This document shows, piece after piece, positions 56,404 through 64,000 of a stretch of DNA of 64,000 nucleotides. Both the position numbers and the translations under genes were made by a program. Each line of letters begins with the position of its first letter. The first letter of the stretch is position 1. The notes beneath the pieces are model-generated. The model did no database searches. It was not told where the DNA came from and saw only the letters and a program-made list of their open reading frames with translations. The DNA is from Armatimonadia bacterium (GTDB lineage: Bacteria > Armatimonadota > Zipacnadia > Zipacnadales > JABUFB01). Location: contig JBDKVB010000097.1 in NCBI GenBank assembly GCA_039679385.1, forward strand, positions 25,686 through 89,685, in the 5' to 3' direction.

Positions 56404-58618
56404 CAGATTGCCGGGAAGAAAGCGGCGATCCTTCCGACTGGGCTGGAAGGAAGGGACACGGCGGCGTCTTCTTCTGGCCCTTGTGACCTCGGGCTGCCTG
56501 TTCCTGGCTACCTGGGCCCGCATTCTCCCTCAGCGTCTGGACCTGGTTGAGGGAGACACGGCTCCTCGTACCATCCGGGCTCCCCGCGCCGGTGTGTATG
56601 TTGATGATACCGAGACGGCCAGACTCCGTGAGGAGGCGGCCGCTTCGGTCCCGGACGTCTACGCCCCGGACAACAATGCCACCAACGACGCCCTCACCAC
56701 CCTCGACGACATCTTCGCGCGGATCGCCCAGGCTCGTGCCGACCGCACCCTCGTCGACAGCCTCGCTCGCGTTCATGCGCTGCGCAACTCCCTGGTTACC
56801 GCTCTCACGACCGAGACGATGGAACTGGCCGTCTCCCCCTCAACGACCGATAGTGCCCTGCGACGCGTCAAAGAGGCAACCGCGGGGCTCGTGCGGCGAC
56901 AGATGAGTCGGGAGATCCGCAACAACACCGACGATCTCCAGCAGGCCCGGGCACGTCTCTCGGACGACGCCCGAGGTCTGGGCCTCAGCAGCGCCTACAC
57001 AACCATGGTCGCCGACCTGGGCCAGGCTGTGCTGAAGGCCAACCGCATCGTCGATGAGGACAAGACCCTCAAGGCCAAGCAGGAGAAACGGGACGCCGTC
57101 AAGGAAGTCAAGCATCCTGTCCAGCCTGGCGACGTCATCATCGCCGGTCACGAAGAGGTCCGCTCCCACCACATCGCAGCCTTCCGCGCCGTTGGGCTCA
57201 TGCAGGTCCAGGTTGACTATTCCCAGGCGGCCGGTGTCCTCGTGGCGTACACCCTGATGGTGGTGCTCCTCGGACTGTTTGCGATGTGGTTCGCCGACGA
57301 GGCGTACCGCGACTTCGGCCAGCTCGTGGCGGTCGCCGGACTCCTGGTGCTGGTGGCCGTAGCCTACCACACGATTGAGCCAACCTCCTGGTTTGAGCCC
57401 GGAGCCCTTACGGCAGCGGTGACGGCGACGATGCTCGTGTCGCTGCTCGTGCACCAGCTCCTGGCGCTGGCGACGGGTGTCACCATCGGACTGATGCTGC
57501 CGATGGTCACTGCCGGTAGCGACGCCCGTCTGGCGACGGTCATCGTTCTCTCCTGCACCTGTGCCGCCTTCCTGGTTGCCCGCCGAGGCAGCATCAGTAG
57601 CGTCGTGGCCGTGGCCTCTCCCTCAATGGCTCTGGCCGGCACGGCGATCATGGGCGCCGGTGGTCAGGTCTTCGGCATTGACCTGGGCACCCGAACCCTC
57701 GTTATCACGGCGATCGGCGGCCTGGCCTCACCCATGCTGGCGATGGGCGCTTCCGTGGCCCTGGAGCGTCTCTTCGGCTTCACTACCGACTTCCGCCTCA
57801 CCGAGCTCAACAACCCGCATGAGCCGCTGCTGCGTAAGCTCCTGGCAGAGGCGCCCGGCTCCTATCAGTCCAGCATCATGGTCGGCAATCTCGCGGAGCC
57901 CGCTGCGGAGGAGATTGGTGCCGATGCGCTGCTGGTGAGGACCGGTGCGTTGTACCACGACATCGGCAAGCTACGACGCCCCTTCTTCTTCGTCGAGAAC
58001 CAGTTCGGCGGCGACAACCCGCACGACCGCCTGTCTCCTCACTTGAGTGCCCTGGTGCTGATCGCCCACGTCAAGGACGGCCTGGACATGGCCGACGAGT
58101 ACCGGATTCCCGACGCCATCAGGCGCTGCATTGCCGAACACCAGGGCACGGGCCTGATCAAGTTCTTCTACCAGCGTGCCATCGACACGGCCGACGATCC
58201 TCACGATGTTCAGGAGTCCAACTTCCGCTATCCTGGCCCCAAGCCCTCGACCCGCGAGACAGCGCTGCTGATGCTCGCTGATACTGTCGAGGCCGCTGCG
58301 CGAACCCTGGAGCACCCCTCGCACCAGGAGATATCGCAGTTGGTCCAACGACTGATCGATGACAAGGTGCGGGACGGACAGCTCGACGACTCGCCGCTCT
58401 CCTTCCACGACCTCGCGGTGATCCGGCGCAGCTTCGTGAGCACCCTGGCCGGGATGTTCCACCAGCGCATCAAGTACCCCGAACAGATCGCCGACGAGGT
58501 GCGCAAGGCAGCGCGGACGCAGGGGAAGAAGCCTCCTGCCGTGGACCGGGTACTGCCGCCACCACAGGAGAAGAAGCCCCTGGACCTGTACGACGAAGGG
58601 GATGACGCGGACCTGTGA
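56384..58618 (+). CDS. 7TM HD-domain protein, PgpH (YqfF)-like, with altered HD site
   Basis: 744-residue membrane protein: an extracellular 7TMR-HDED region (about 45-290), seven helices (about 290-470) and a cytosolic HD domain. PgpH homologues hydrolyse cyclic-di-AMP. Intact: YHDIGK (His-Asp near 523), IAHVKDG and MLADTVEAA. Altered: PGSYQSSIM, where the usual PGTYHHS supplies the first His ligand, and EHQG in place of EHHG. Two metal ligands are thus missing, so activity or metal content may differ. It sits between phoH and ybeY, as in Firmicutes, and overlaps both. Confidence 0.88.
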   Translation: MRRALRDRLPGRKRRSFRLGWKEGTRRRLLLALVTSGCLFLATWARILPQRLDLVEGDTAPRTIRAPRAGVYVDDTETARLREEAAASVPDVYAPDNNATNDALTTLDDIFARIAQARADRTLVDSLARVHALRNSLVTALTTETMELAVSPSTTDSALRRVKEATAGLVRRQMSREIRNNTDDLQQARARLSDDARGLGLSSAYTTMVADLGQAVLKANRIVDEDKTLKAKQEKRDAVKEVKHPVQPGDVIIAGHEEVRSHHIAAFRAVGLMQVQVDYSQAAGVLVAYTLMVVLLGLFAMWFADEAYRDFGQLVAVAGLLVLVAVAYHTIEPTSWFEPGALTAAVTATMLVSLLVHQLLALATGVTIGLMLPMVTAGSDARLATVIVLSCTCAAFLVARRGSISSVVAVASPSMALAGTAIMGAGGQVFGIDLGTRTLVITAIGGLASPMLAMGASVALERLFGFTTDFRLTELNNPHEPLLRKLLAEAPGSYQSSIMVGNLAEPAAEEIGADALLVRTGALYHDIGKLRRPFFFVENQFGGDNPHDRLSPHLSALVLIAHVKDGLDMADEYRIPDAIRRCIAEHQGTGLIKFFYQRAIDTADDPHDVQESNFRYPGPKPSTRETALLMLADTVEAAARTLEHPSHQEISQLVQRLIDDKVRDGQLDDSPLSFHDLAVIRRSFVSTLAGMFHQRIKYPEQIADEVRKAARTQGKKPPAVDRVLPPPQEKKPLDLYDEGDDADL

Positions 58619-59052
58619 TAGAGGTGGAGATCCGCGACCTGCAGGATGAGCCCCTTCCTGTGGACCTGCTCCGGCGGACGGTGCAGGAAACCGCAGCGGA
58701 GGTCGCGTCGGCCCTCCCGGACCGGGTGAGTCTGGTCTTCGTGGACGACGAGCAGATCCATGAGATCAACCGTCGCTATCGGCATATCGACCGCCCAACC
58801 GATGTGATCTCCTTCGAGGCGGAAGAGGAGGAAGAGGGGGAGACGGCCGGGGAGATCATCGTCTCCGTTCCCACTGCGCTGCGCCAGGCCACAGCAGCCG
58901 GACACGATCTGCACACTGAGCTGGCATGGCTGGTATCACACGGGCTGCTGCACGTCACCGGTATGGAGGACGAGACGCAGGAGCAGCTCGACGAGATGCT
59001 GATCAAGCAGCGGCGGGTGCTGGCCCGGCTGGGTCTTGGGGCGAACCAATGA
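58615..59052 (+). CDS. ybeY: Endoribonuclease YbeY
   Basis: 145-residue rRNA-processing endonuclease homologue. RRYRHIDRPTDVISFEAE is the UPF0054 signature (split: RRYRHIDRP and TDVISF); the zinc motif is SHGLLHVTGMED. The first two His are present, but the third ligand of HGxLHLxGYDH is Asp here. Its GTG overlaps the HD gene stop by 4 bases and its stop overlaps the next ATG by 4 bases. Confidence 0.92.
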   Translation: MIEVEIRDLQDEPLPVDLLRRTVQETAAEVASALPDRVSLVFVDDEQIHEINRRYRHIDRPTDVISFEAEEEEEGETAGEIIVSVPTALRQATAAGHDLHTELAWLVSHGLLHVTGMEDETQEQLDEMLIKQRRVLARLGLGANQ

Positions 59053-59828
59053 ACGCGAGTCCACGTCGTGGCGGGACGGAGGGCTTTCCTCCGTCGCCGC
59101 GAGGCACCAAGTCGGTCCTGCGCAGCTTCCGCTACGCGTGGGAGGGTCTGTACTTCGTATTCAGCACCCAGCGCCACATGCGGGTGCACGTGCTGACGAT
59201 GACCCTGGTGCTGATGGCGGCCTGGGGACTACGGGTCACGACCTACGAACTGCTGCACCTGCTGACTGCCTTCGCGCTTGTGCTGATCACCGAGATGATC
59301 AACACAGCCATCGAGCAGACCATCGATTTGACCGTGAACACCTATGACCCGCGCGCCAAGGTCGCCAAGGACGTGGCTGCCGGGGCTGTGATGATCGCCG
59401 CCGGCTACGCTGTGGCGGTGGGTGTGCTGGGCATCTCGACCAGCGAGACCCTCTGGCGGGTATTCCGCTACTTGCCGCCGGGACCGCCCGAACCACACCT
59501 TGGCGCCGTTCAGGCGGTACTGATCGGCGCGATTCTGCTGGCCGTGCTCATCACCTGGGTGAAGCAGAAGACCGGACGGGGCACCTTCTGGCGCGGCGGC
59601 GTGATCTCCGGGCACACGGCACTCGGTTTCCTGGTGGCGACCAGCATCATCATCATCACGCGAAACGCAGCGGTGGCCTGCCTGGCCCTGGCCCTGGCGC
59701 TTCTCGTGTCGCAGAGTCGCATCCAGTCACGGATCCACACACCCCTCGAGGTGGTAATCGGCGGCTTCCTGGGGATCGTCATGGCGGTCATCATCTTCCT
59801 GCCGGTGGACATCACCGGCTTTCGGTGA
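59049..59828 (+). CDS. Fusion of undecaprenol/diacylglycerol kinase (DgkA) and PAP2-like phosphatase
   Basis: 259-residue membrane protein. Residues about 20-130 form a DgkA-type kinase (SFRYAWEGLYFVFSTQRHMRVH; VLITEMINTAIEQTIDL). The C-terminal half is a PAP2-like domain with KQKTGRGTFWRGG, SGHTALG and SRIQSRIHTPLEV in the usual order; the Asp after the last His is Glu. Together they could recycle undecaprenol, phosphorylating and dephosphorylating the carrier. It is coupled to ybeY by ATGA and 3 bases from larE. Confidence 0.82.
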   Translation: MNASPRRGGTEGFPPSPRGTKSVLRSFRYAWEGLYFVFSTQRHMRVHVLTMTLVLMAAWGLRVTTYELLHLLTAFALVLITEMINTAIEQTIDLTVNTYDPRAKVAKDVAAGAVMIAAGYAVAVGVLGISTSETLWRVFRYLPPGPPEPHLGAVQAVLIGAILLAVLITWVKQKTGRGTFWRGGVISGHTALGFLVATSIIIITRNAAVACLALALALLVSQSRIQSRIHTPLEVVIGGFLGIVMAVIIFLPVDITGFR

Positions 59829-59831
59829 ACC

Positions 59832-60662
59832 ATGGACACTCTGGAGCAGAAACTGGCGAAGCTGGAACACCTGCTGTCTGACCTGGACGGCCTGGTGGTG
59901 GCCTTCTCGGGTGGCGTGGACAGCACCTTGCTGCTGGCAGTCGCAGCCCGAGTGCTGGGCGACCGGGTTGTGGCCGGGACTATCCGCTCACCCTTGAACC
60001 CGGCCGGCGAGCTTGAGCTTGCCGAGCGCACCGCGAGGCAACTCGGGGTGAAGCACGTGGTCGTCGATGCCAATCCCCTGGAGGATGACCGCGTCGCGTC
60101 GAACCCGCCGGACCGCTGCTACTGGTGCAAGCTTGGGGTCTTCGGTCACCTGCGGAAGCTGGCCGAAGCGGAGGGGATCGCCCACATCGCCCACGGCGAA
60201 CACGTCGGTGACAGGGGCGACTACAGACCGGGCCACCGTGCCGCCGCTGAGCTGGGCATCCTGGCACCTCTGGCTGAGGCCGAACTGGACAAGGGCGACC
60301 TTCGTGAGCTTTCGCGCCGCCTGGGTCTCGAGGGCTGGCAGCGTCCGTCTATGGCGTGTCTGGCCTCCCGTATCCCCTATGGCGAGCGACTTACCGACGG
60401 GAACCTGCAGCAAGTCTCCAGAGCCGAGGAGAGCCTGAGAGCCCTGGGGCTGACGCAGGTGCGAGTGCGCCATCACGGAGACGTGGCGCGCGTCGAGATG
60501 CTGCCGGAGGACCTGTCCCGCCTCGCGGACTCCGGCTGGCGACAAGAGGTTGTGGACCGTGTCAAGCAGGCGGGGTACCTGTACGTGACGGCAGACTTGG
60601 GGGGATTCCGGTCAGGGAGCATGAACGAACCCCTCCTGGGCAAGGGACGACCGCAACCATGA
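59832..60662 (+). CDS. larE: LarE-type sulfur transferase (possibly [4Fe-4S]-dependent)
   Basis: 276-residue PP-loop enzyme that adds sulfur to the nicotinic acid-derived nickel-pincer cofactor. AFSGGVDST is the PP-loop, NPPDRCYWCK holds C96 and C99, and MACLASRIPYG holds C176, the position of the sacrificial Cys in Lactobacillus LarE. Having CxxC as well as C176 resembles the three-Cys, cluster-binding LarE of Thermotoga. larB, larC and lactate racemase genes are not in the window. Confidence 0.88.
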   Translation: MDTLEQKLAKLEHLLSDLDGLVVAFSGGVDSTLLLAVAARVLGDRVVAGTIRSPLNPAGELELAERTARQLGVKHVVVDANPLEDDRVASNPPDRCYWCKLGVFGHLRKLAEAEGIAHIAHGEHVGDRGDYRPGHRAAAELGILAPLAEAELDKGDLRELSRRLGLEGWQRPSMACLASRIPYGERLTDGNLQQVSRAEESLRALGLTQVRVRHHGDVARVEMLPEDLSRLADSGWRQEVVDRVKQAGYLYVTADLGGFRSGSMNEPLLGKGRPQP

Positions 60663-62281
60663 GAGCAACTGAGACTGGTCTTGACCGCAGTGTCCTGCGG
60701 TGCCGGTTCGTCGTGATCGGCTCTGGCATTGCCGGGCTGTGGGCAGCCCACCATCTGAGCGAGCACGGAGACGTGACGCTCATCACCAAGAGCCAGCTCC
60801 AGGAAAGCAACACGGGGTACGCCCAGGGCGGCATCGCCGTGGCGCTCCTGCCCTCCGACTCACCCAGGCTTCATCTTGAGGACACGCTGGCCGCCGGGGA
60901 TGGGCTGTGCGACGTTCCCGCCGTCGATATCCTGACCCGCGAAGGCCCTCAGGCCGTGCGAGAGCTGATCCGCCTCGGCGCGCACTTCGACAGTCGTGAC
61001 GGGCAGCTCCTGATGGGTCGCGAGGCCGCACACCAGACCCATCGCATCATCCACGCCCAGGGCGACGCGACGGGTGCCGAAGTCGAACGCGCGGCTTCTG
61101 AGGTCGTTCGGGCAGACCCCAGGGTACGGATTCTCGAGCACACGGCGGTTACGAACCTCATCTTGCTCCAGGGCAAGTGCGCCGGTCTTGAGGCTCTGGA
61201 TGCGATCTCCGGCGAGCGTCTGCGGATCCTTGCCGGAAGTGTCATCATGGCTACCGGCGGCGTGGGCAATCTGTACCGCGTGACGACCAATCCGGCCGTG
61301 GCCTCCGGTGATGGCTTCGCTGTCGCCTGGCGTGCCGGTGCCGCACTGCAGGACCTCGAGTTCGTGCAGTTCCATCCCACGGCTCTCGCGGACCCCAGCT
61401 TCCCCAAGTTCCTGATCTCCGAAGCAGTACGGGGCGAAGGTGCGGTGCTGCGCAACGCCTCCGGCGAGGCCTTCATGGTCCGCTACTCGCCGACTCAGCG
61501 CGACCTGGCGCCCCGTGACGAAGTGTCACGGGCGGTTCTGGCGGAGATGCGCCACGACGGGACCGACCACGTGCAGCTTGACCTCTCCCCTCTTGGCGAC
61601 CGCAGTGCCATCGAGGAGCGCTTCCCCGGCATCACCAACGAGCTCCGCGAGCGCGGAATCTGGGATGAGAGCAGCTTCGTGATTCCGGTCACCCCGGCTG
61701 CACACTACATGATGGGGGGCGTCCGGTCCGACGTGAACGGCCAGACGTCGATTCCCGGCCTGTATGTCTGTGGCGAGGCGGCCTCCTGTGGTGTGCACGG
61801 CGCGAACCGTCTTGCCTCGAACTCCCTGCTTGATGGCCTGGTCTTTGGCGCACGCTCGGCGAAGGCCATGGCGGCGGCTCCGGACATCACGGAGGCGGAA
61901 CTGTCCTCAGCGGCGGCCCTGGCACCTCGCCCGCTGGCCCTGGCGGATCCAGCCCTCAAGGACTGGGTGCGTGACCTCATGTGGAACCGCGTGGGCATTC
62001 TGCGAGACGCACAGGGCCTGGCTTCGGCGGCTGCGGAGCTGCGAACGGCCTGCCAACGTCTGACCAGAGCCGCGCATGGCACCTATGAACAGGTGGAGAC
62101 GGCCGCCATGGTCCAGACCGCCCGGCTGATCACGGAGTCCGCTCTGGCGCGTCCGGAGAGCCGCGGCGCCCACTACCGGACCGACTACCCACAGGCGAAC
62201 CCGGAGTGGTGTCGACACATCGTACTGCGTCGAGGTGAGGGCGGGGACATCATCCTGTCCTATGCCCCGGTGCTGAAGTAG
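60659..62281 (+). CDS. nadB: L-aspartate oxidase
   Basis: 540-residue FAD enzyme of de novo NAD synthesis, oxidising aspartate to iminoaspartate. FAD motif VIGSGIAGLWAA, ESNTGYAQGGIAVAL, HQTHRIIHAQGDATG, EFVQFHPTAL, SEAVRGEGA and GVHGANRLASNSLLDGLVF are all present. It overlaps larE by ATGA. nadA and nadC are absent here. A hairpin terminator follows. Confidence 0.95.
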   Translation: MRATETGLDRSVLRCRFVVIGSGIAGLWAAHHLSEHGDVTLITKSQLQESNTGYAQGGIAVALLPSDSPRLHLEDTLAAGDGLCDVPAVDILTREGPQAVRELIRLGAHFDSRDGQLLMGREAAHQTHRIIHAQGDATGAEVERAASEVVRADPRVRILEHTAVTNLILLQGKCAGLEALDAISGERLRILAGSVIMATGGVGNLYRVTTNPAVASGDGFAVAWRAGAALQDLEFVQFHPTALADPSFPKFLISEAVRGEGAVLRNASGEAFMVRYSPTQRDLAPRDEVSRAVLAEMRHDGTDHVQLDLSPLGDRSAIEERFPGITNELRERGIWDESSFVIPVTPAAHYMMGGVRSDVNGQTSIPGLYVCGEAASCGVHGANRLASNSLLDGLVFGARSAKAMAAAPDITEAELSSAAALAPRPLALADPALKDWVRDLMWNRVGILRDAQGLASAAAELRTACQRLTRAAHGTYEQVETAAMVQTARLITESALARPESRGAHYRTDYPQANPEWCRHIVLRRGEGGDIILSYAPVLK

Positions 62282-62325
62282 GCTGGCGGTCACAAGCAAG
62301 AGCTTCAAGGACGCAACGGCTTTCG

Positions 62326-62355
62326 GGGCGCCACCATCACGCGGTGGCGCCCTTC
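62326..62355 (+). terminator. Intrinsic terminator after nadB
   Basis: 10-bp stem (62326-62335 with 62343-62352), 7-base loop, followed by TTCTGTATT. It closes the phoH-nadB operon. Confidence 0.7.
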
Positions 62356-62470
62356 TGTATTCCGGGCTCTCCGCCGACGGGCAAGGCCATGGTCTGGGAA
62401 TCGACGCAGGAGTCTGGCTGCCTCCGGGGAATTGCCCCTGATCCTTGAGCCGAAAGGAGACCAGAGGTTG

Positions 62471-63508
62471 ATGAAGAAAGCACGCGTAGCCATCGTCGGC
62501 ATGGGTATCGGAAAGCCCAATGCCAAGGCGATCGCACGGAACCCCCGAGGGCGGGTAGTCGCTCTCTGTGATCTCGTCCAGGAGCGCATGGACGACTTTG
62601 CGAAGGACCTGCCGGAGCCGGTGAAGACCTACACCGACTACAAGAAGATGTGCAAGGACCCCGAGATCGATGCGGTGTTCGTAGGGACGCCGAACCAGTG
62701 GCACGTTCCCGTTGCGCTGGAGGCCGTCAAGAACGACAAGCACGTCTTGGTGACCAAGCCCCTCGCCGACTCCGAGCAGGCCGCAACGAAGCTCGTGAAG
62801 GCCGCCGAGGCAGCAGGGGTCGTCAACATGATGTCCCTGAGCACCCGGTTCGGCCCCAACTGCCGGCACCTGGGTCAGTTGGCCGCTGACGGGTTCTTCG
62901 GCGACCTGTACTACGCCCGGGCACGCAGCATCCGGCGCAGTGGCATACCCGCGTGGAACCTGGGCTTCATCGAGAAGGGCGGCGGCGCCTTCCGCGACAT
63001 GGGCGTCCATGTTCTCGACGCCGTCTGGTGGCTGCTGGGCAAGCCCAAGCCTGTCAGCGTCAGCGGAGTCGCCGGCGCCAAGTTCGGTCCGCGCGGCCTG
63101 GGTTACTGGGACTTCAAGCCCGTCCCCAAGGACGTCTACAAGCGCTACGCCTCCGATGACTACGCCGGCGGGTTCATCCGCTTCGACAACGGCATCGGCC
63201 TGCAGGTGGAGAGCTTCTGGGCCTCGCACCAGCCGGGCGAGCTGCAGATCGAGCTGTTCGGCACCGACGCCGGCGCCACGCTGAACCCCCTCCGGCTCTT
63301 CCAGACCGCCAACGGCGCGCCGGTCGATGCCACGGTGAACCTGCCCAAGCCGCCGGAGGCCTGGGACATGATCGCCGCCCACTTCGTCGACTGTATCGTC
63401 GATGGTGTGGAGTGCGAAGCACCCCTGCGCCACGGTCTCATCGTCCAGCAGATGATGGAGGCGCTGCTCAAGAGCGCCGAGACAGGCAAGGAAGTCCGCC
63501 TCAACTAG
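62471..63508 (+). CDS. Gfo/Idh/MocA family oxidoreductase
   Basis: 345-residue NAD(P)-dependent sugar oxidoreductase. The Rossmann fold opens with RVAIVGMGIGKPNAKAI; GTPNQWHVPVALEAV and the catalytic Lys in TKPLADS are typical. GGGAFRDMGVHVLDAVWWLLG is the family substrate-domain signature (parts GGGAFRDMG and HVLDAVWW). ATG 62471 is preceded by GGAG and AGAGG; spacing is loose. It is followed 38 bases later by a sugar isomerase, suggesting a carbohydrate operon. Substrate unknown. Confidence 0.9.
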   Translation: MKKARVAIVGMGIGKPNAKAIARNPRGRVVALCDLVQERMDDFAKDLPEPVKTYTDYKKMCKDPEIDAVFVGTPNQWHVPVALEAVKNDKHVLVTKPLADSEQAATKLVKAAEAAGVVNMMSLSTRFGPNCRHLGQLAADGFFGDLYYARARSIRRSGIPAWNLGFIEKGGGAFRDMGVHVLDAVWWLLGKPKPVSVSGVAGAKFGPRGLGYWDFKPVPKDVYKRYASDDYAGGFIRFDNGIGLQVESFWASHQPGELQIELFGTDAGATLNPLRLFQTANGAPVDATVNLPKPPEAWDMIAAHFVDCIVDGVECEAPLRHGLIVQQMMEALLKSAETGKEVRLN

Positions 63509-63546
63509 GCTCTGACCCACACGTTCAGATATGAGGAGAGAGAACA

Positions 63547-64000
63547 ATGAAACTGGCTTTCATCGGTGACAACGACCTGCCCAGCGTAGAGTGGGACTCA
63601 CGCTTTGCGGTGGCAAACGGCTTCGAGGGACTCGAGTACAACTACTGGGGCAACTTCAAGGACCTCACCCTTGAGACGGTTCGGCAGATGCGCGCGATCC
63701 ACGACAAGTACGGTGCCCATGCCTGCGCCCTCGGAATCTGGGGGTGGAACCACCTGGCTCCGGATCCCGCCGAGCGCGCCGAGGCCCACGCTATGATCGA
63801 TCGCGCCATCGAGTATGCTCAGGTCCTGGGCGTCGACCACCTCATCCTGGGCGGCGGCGAGATCCCCGAGGCACCGCTGGAGCAGAAGGTCGAGGAGTTC
63901 CTCAAGGTCTTCCCGCCGATCATCGAGAAGATCGAGAAGCTCGGGATCGTCCCCGCGTTCTACGCGGTCCACGGCAACAGCTTCTTCACCACGATCGAGG
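63547..64000 (+). CDS. Sugar phosphate isomerase/epimerase family protein (truncated by window end)
   Basis: The first 151 residues of a xylose-isomerase-like TIM barrel: KLAFIGDNDLPSVEW, NGFEGLEYNYWG, ERAEAHAMIDRAIEYAQVLG and HLILGGGEIPEAP. GAGGAGAG precedes the ATG. No stop occurs before base 64000. It lies 38 bases downstream of the Gfo/Idh/MocA gene and probably shares its operon. Confidence 0.85.
   Translation, partial: MKLAFIGDNDLPSVEWDSRFAVANGFEGLEYNYWGNFKDLTLETVRQMRAIHDKYGAHACALGIWGWNHLAPDPAERAEAHAMIDRAIEYAQVLGVDHLILGGGEIPEAPLEQKVEEFLKVFPPIIEKIEKLGIVPAFYAVHGNSFFTTIE

Noticed and set aside
61907..63547. 546-codon minus-strand frame over nadB and the Gfo/Idh/MocA gene
   Set aside because: Crosses two clear plus-strand genes and a terminator.

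Overview
The window is one contiguous piece of a high-GC (roughly 63-66% by eye) bacterial chromosome. It is dominated by core housekeeping genes, with no insertion sequence, prophage, CRISPR array or rRNA seen. The gene set (lnt, secD/secF, a lipoprotein parvulin, GroES/GroEL under a CIRCE operator, a FliA/WhiG-type sigma factor, the Firmicutes-like order parvulin-mazG-rqcP) points to a diderm lineage with Terrabacteria-like gene order. Armatimonadota or a neighbouring candidate phylum is my best guess, from gene content only. Housekeeping promoters are unusually readable: several minus-strand genes and one tRNA are preceded by TTGACA, a 16-18 bp spacer and TATAAT-like hexamers.

Layout. 1-5.8 kb: a hybrid histidine kinase, an esterase and a secreted GH2 glycosidase. 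5.8-10.2 kb (minus strand): a single-domain response regulator with its own promoter, then prs, tRNA-Gln(UUG), a nucleotidyltransferase, ispE and ksgA, the last three joined by ATGA overlaps. 10.4-22.0 kb (minus): one giant 3,867-residue protein with an N-terminal P-loop domain followed by about 3,400 residues of HEAT/PBS-lyase-like repeats. The repeats contain a second-order tandem super-repeat of exactly 426 residues. 22.4-29.1 kb (minus): eno, ppdK, rqcP, mazG and a parvulin lipoprotein. 29.3-34.0 kb (minus): sigma factor, a degenerate histidine-kinase-like protein, a deoxyhypusine-synthase-like protein and an MFS transporter. 34.1-35.8 kb: tRNA-Glu(CUC) and a lytic transglycosylase. 35.8-44.8 kb (minus): secD-secF, then cation efflux, Lrp regulator, aminotransferase, lnt and a C26 amidase. 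45-53 kb: a beta-helix protein, AMMECR1 protein, zinc-ribbon membrane protein and a 1,594-residue M28-like/FtsX fusion. 53-55.2 kb (minus): groEL, groES and CIRCE. 55.3-62.3 kb (plus): a tightly coupled operon phoH, pgpH-like HD protein, ybeY, DgkA-PAP2 fusion, larE, nadB. 62.4-64 kb: a Gfo/Idh/MocA oxidoreductase and a truncated sugar phosphate isomerase/epimerase.

The most unusual item is the giant P-loop/HEAT-repeat protein upstream of ksgA-ispE. Its repeat array has a 426-residue higher-order period supported by three independent non-consensus anchor motifs in exact register. Its leader carries a sigma-70-like promoter and two overlapping hairpins. Other points of interest are proteins that keep their fold but have lost key catalytic residues (M28-like ectodomain, HD domain of the PgpH homologue, YbeY third histidine, one histidine kinase, one receiver domain), and a promoter-leader-terminator arrangement ahead of secD that suggests attenuation or a small RNA.
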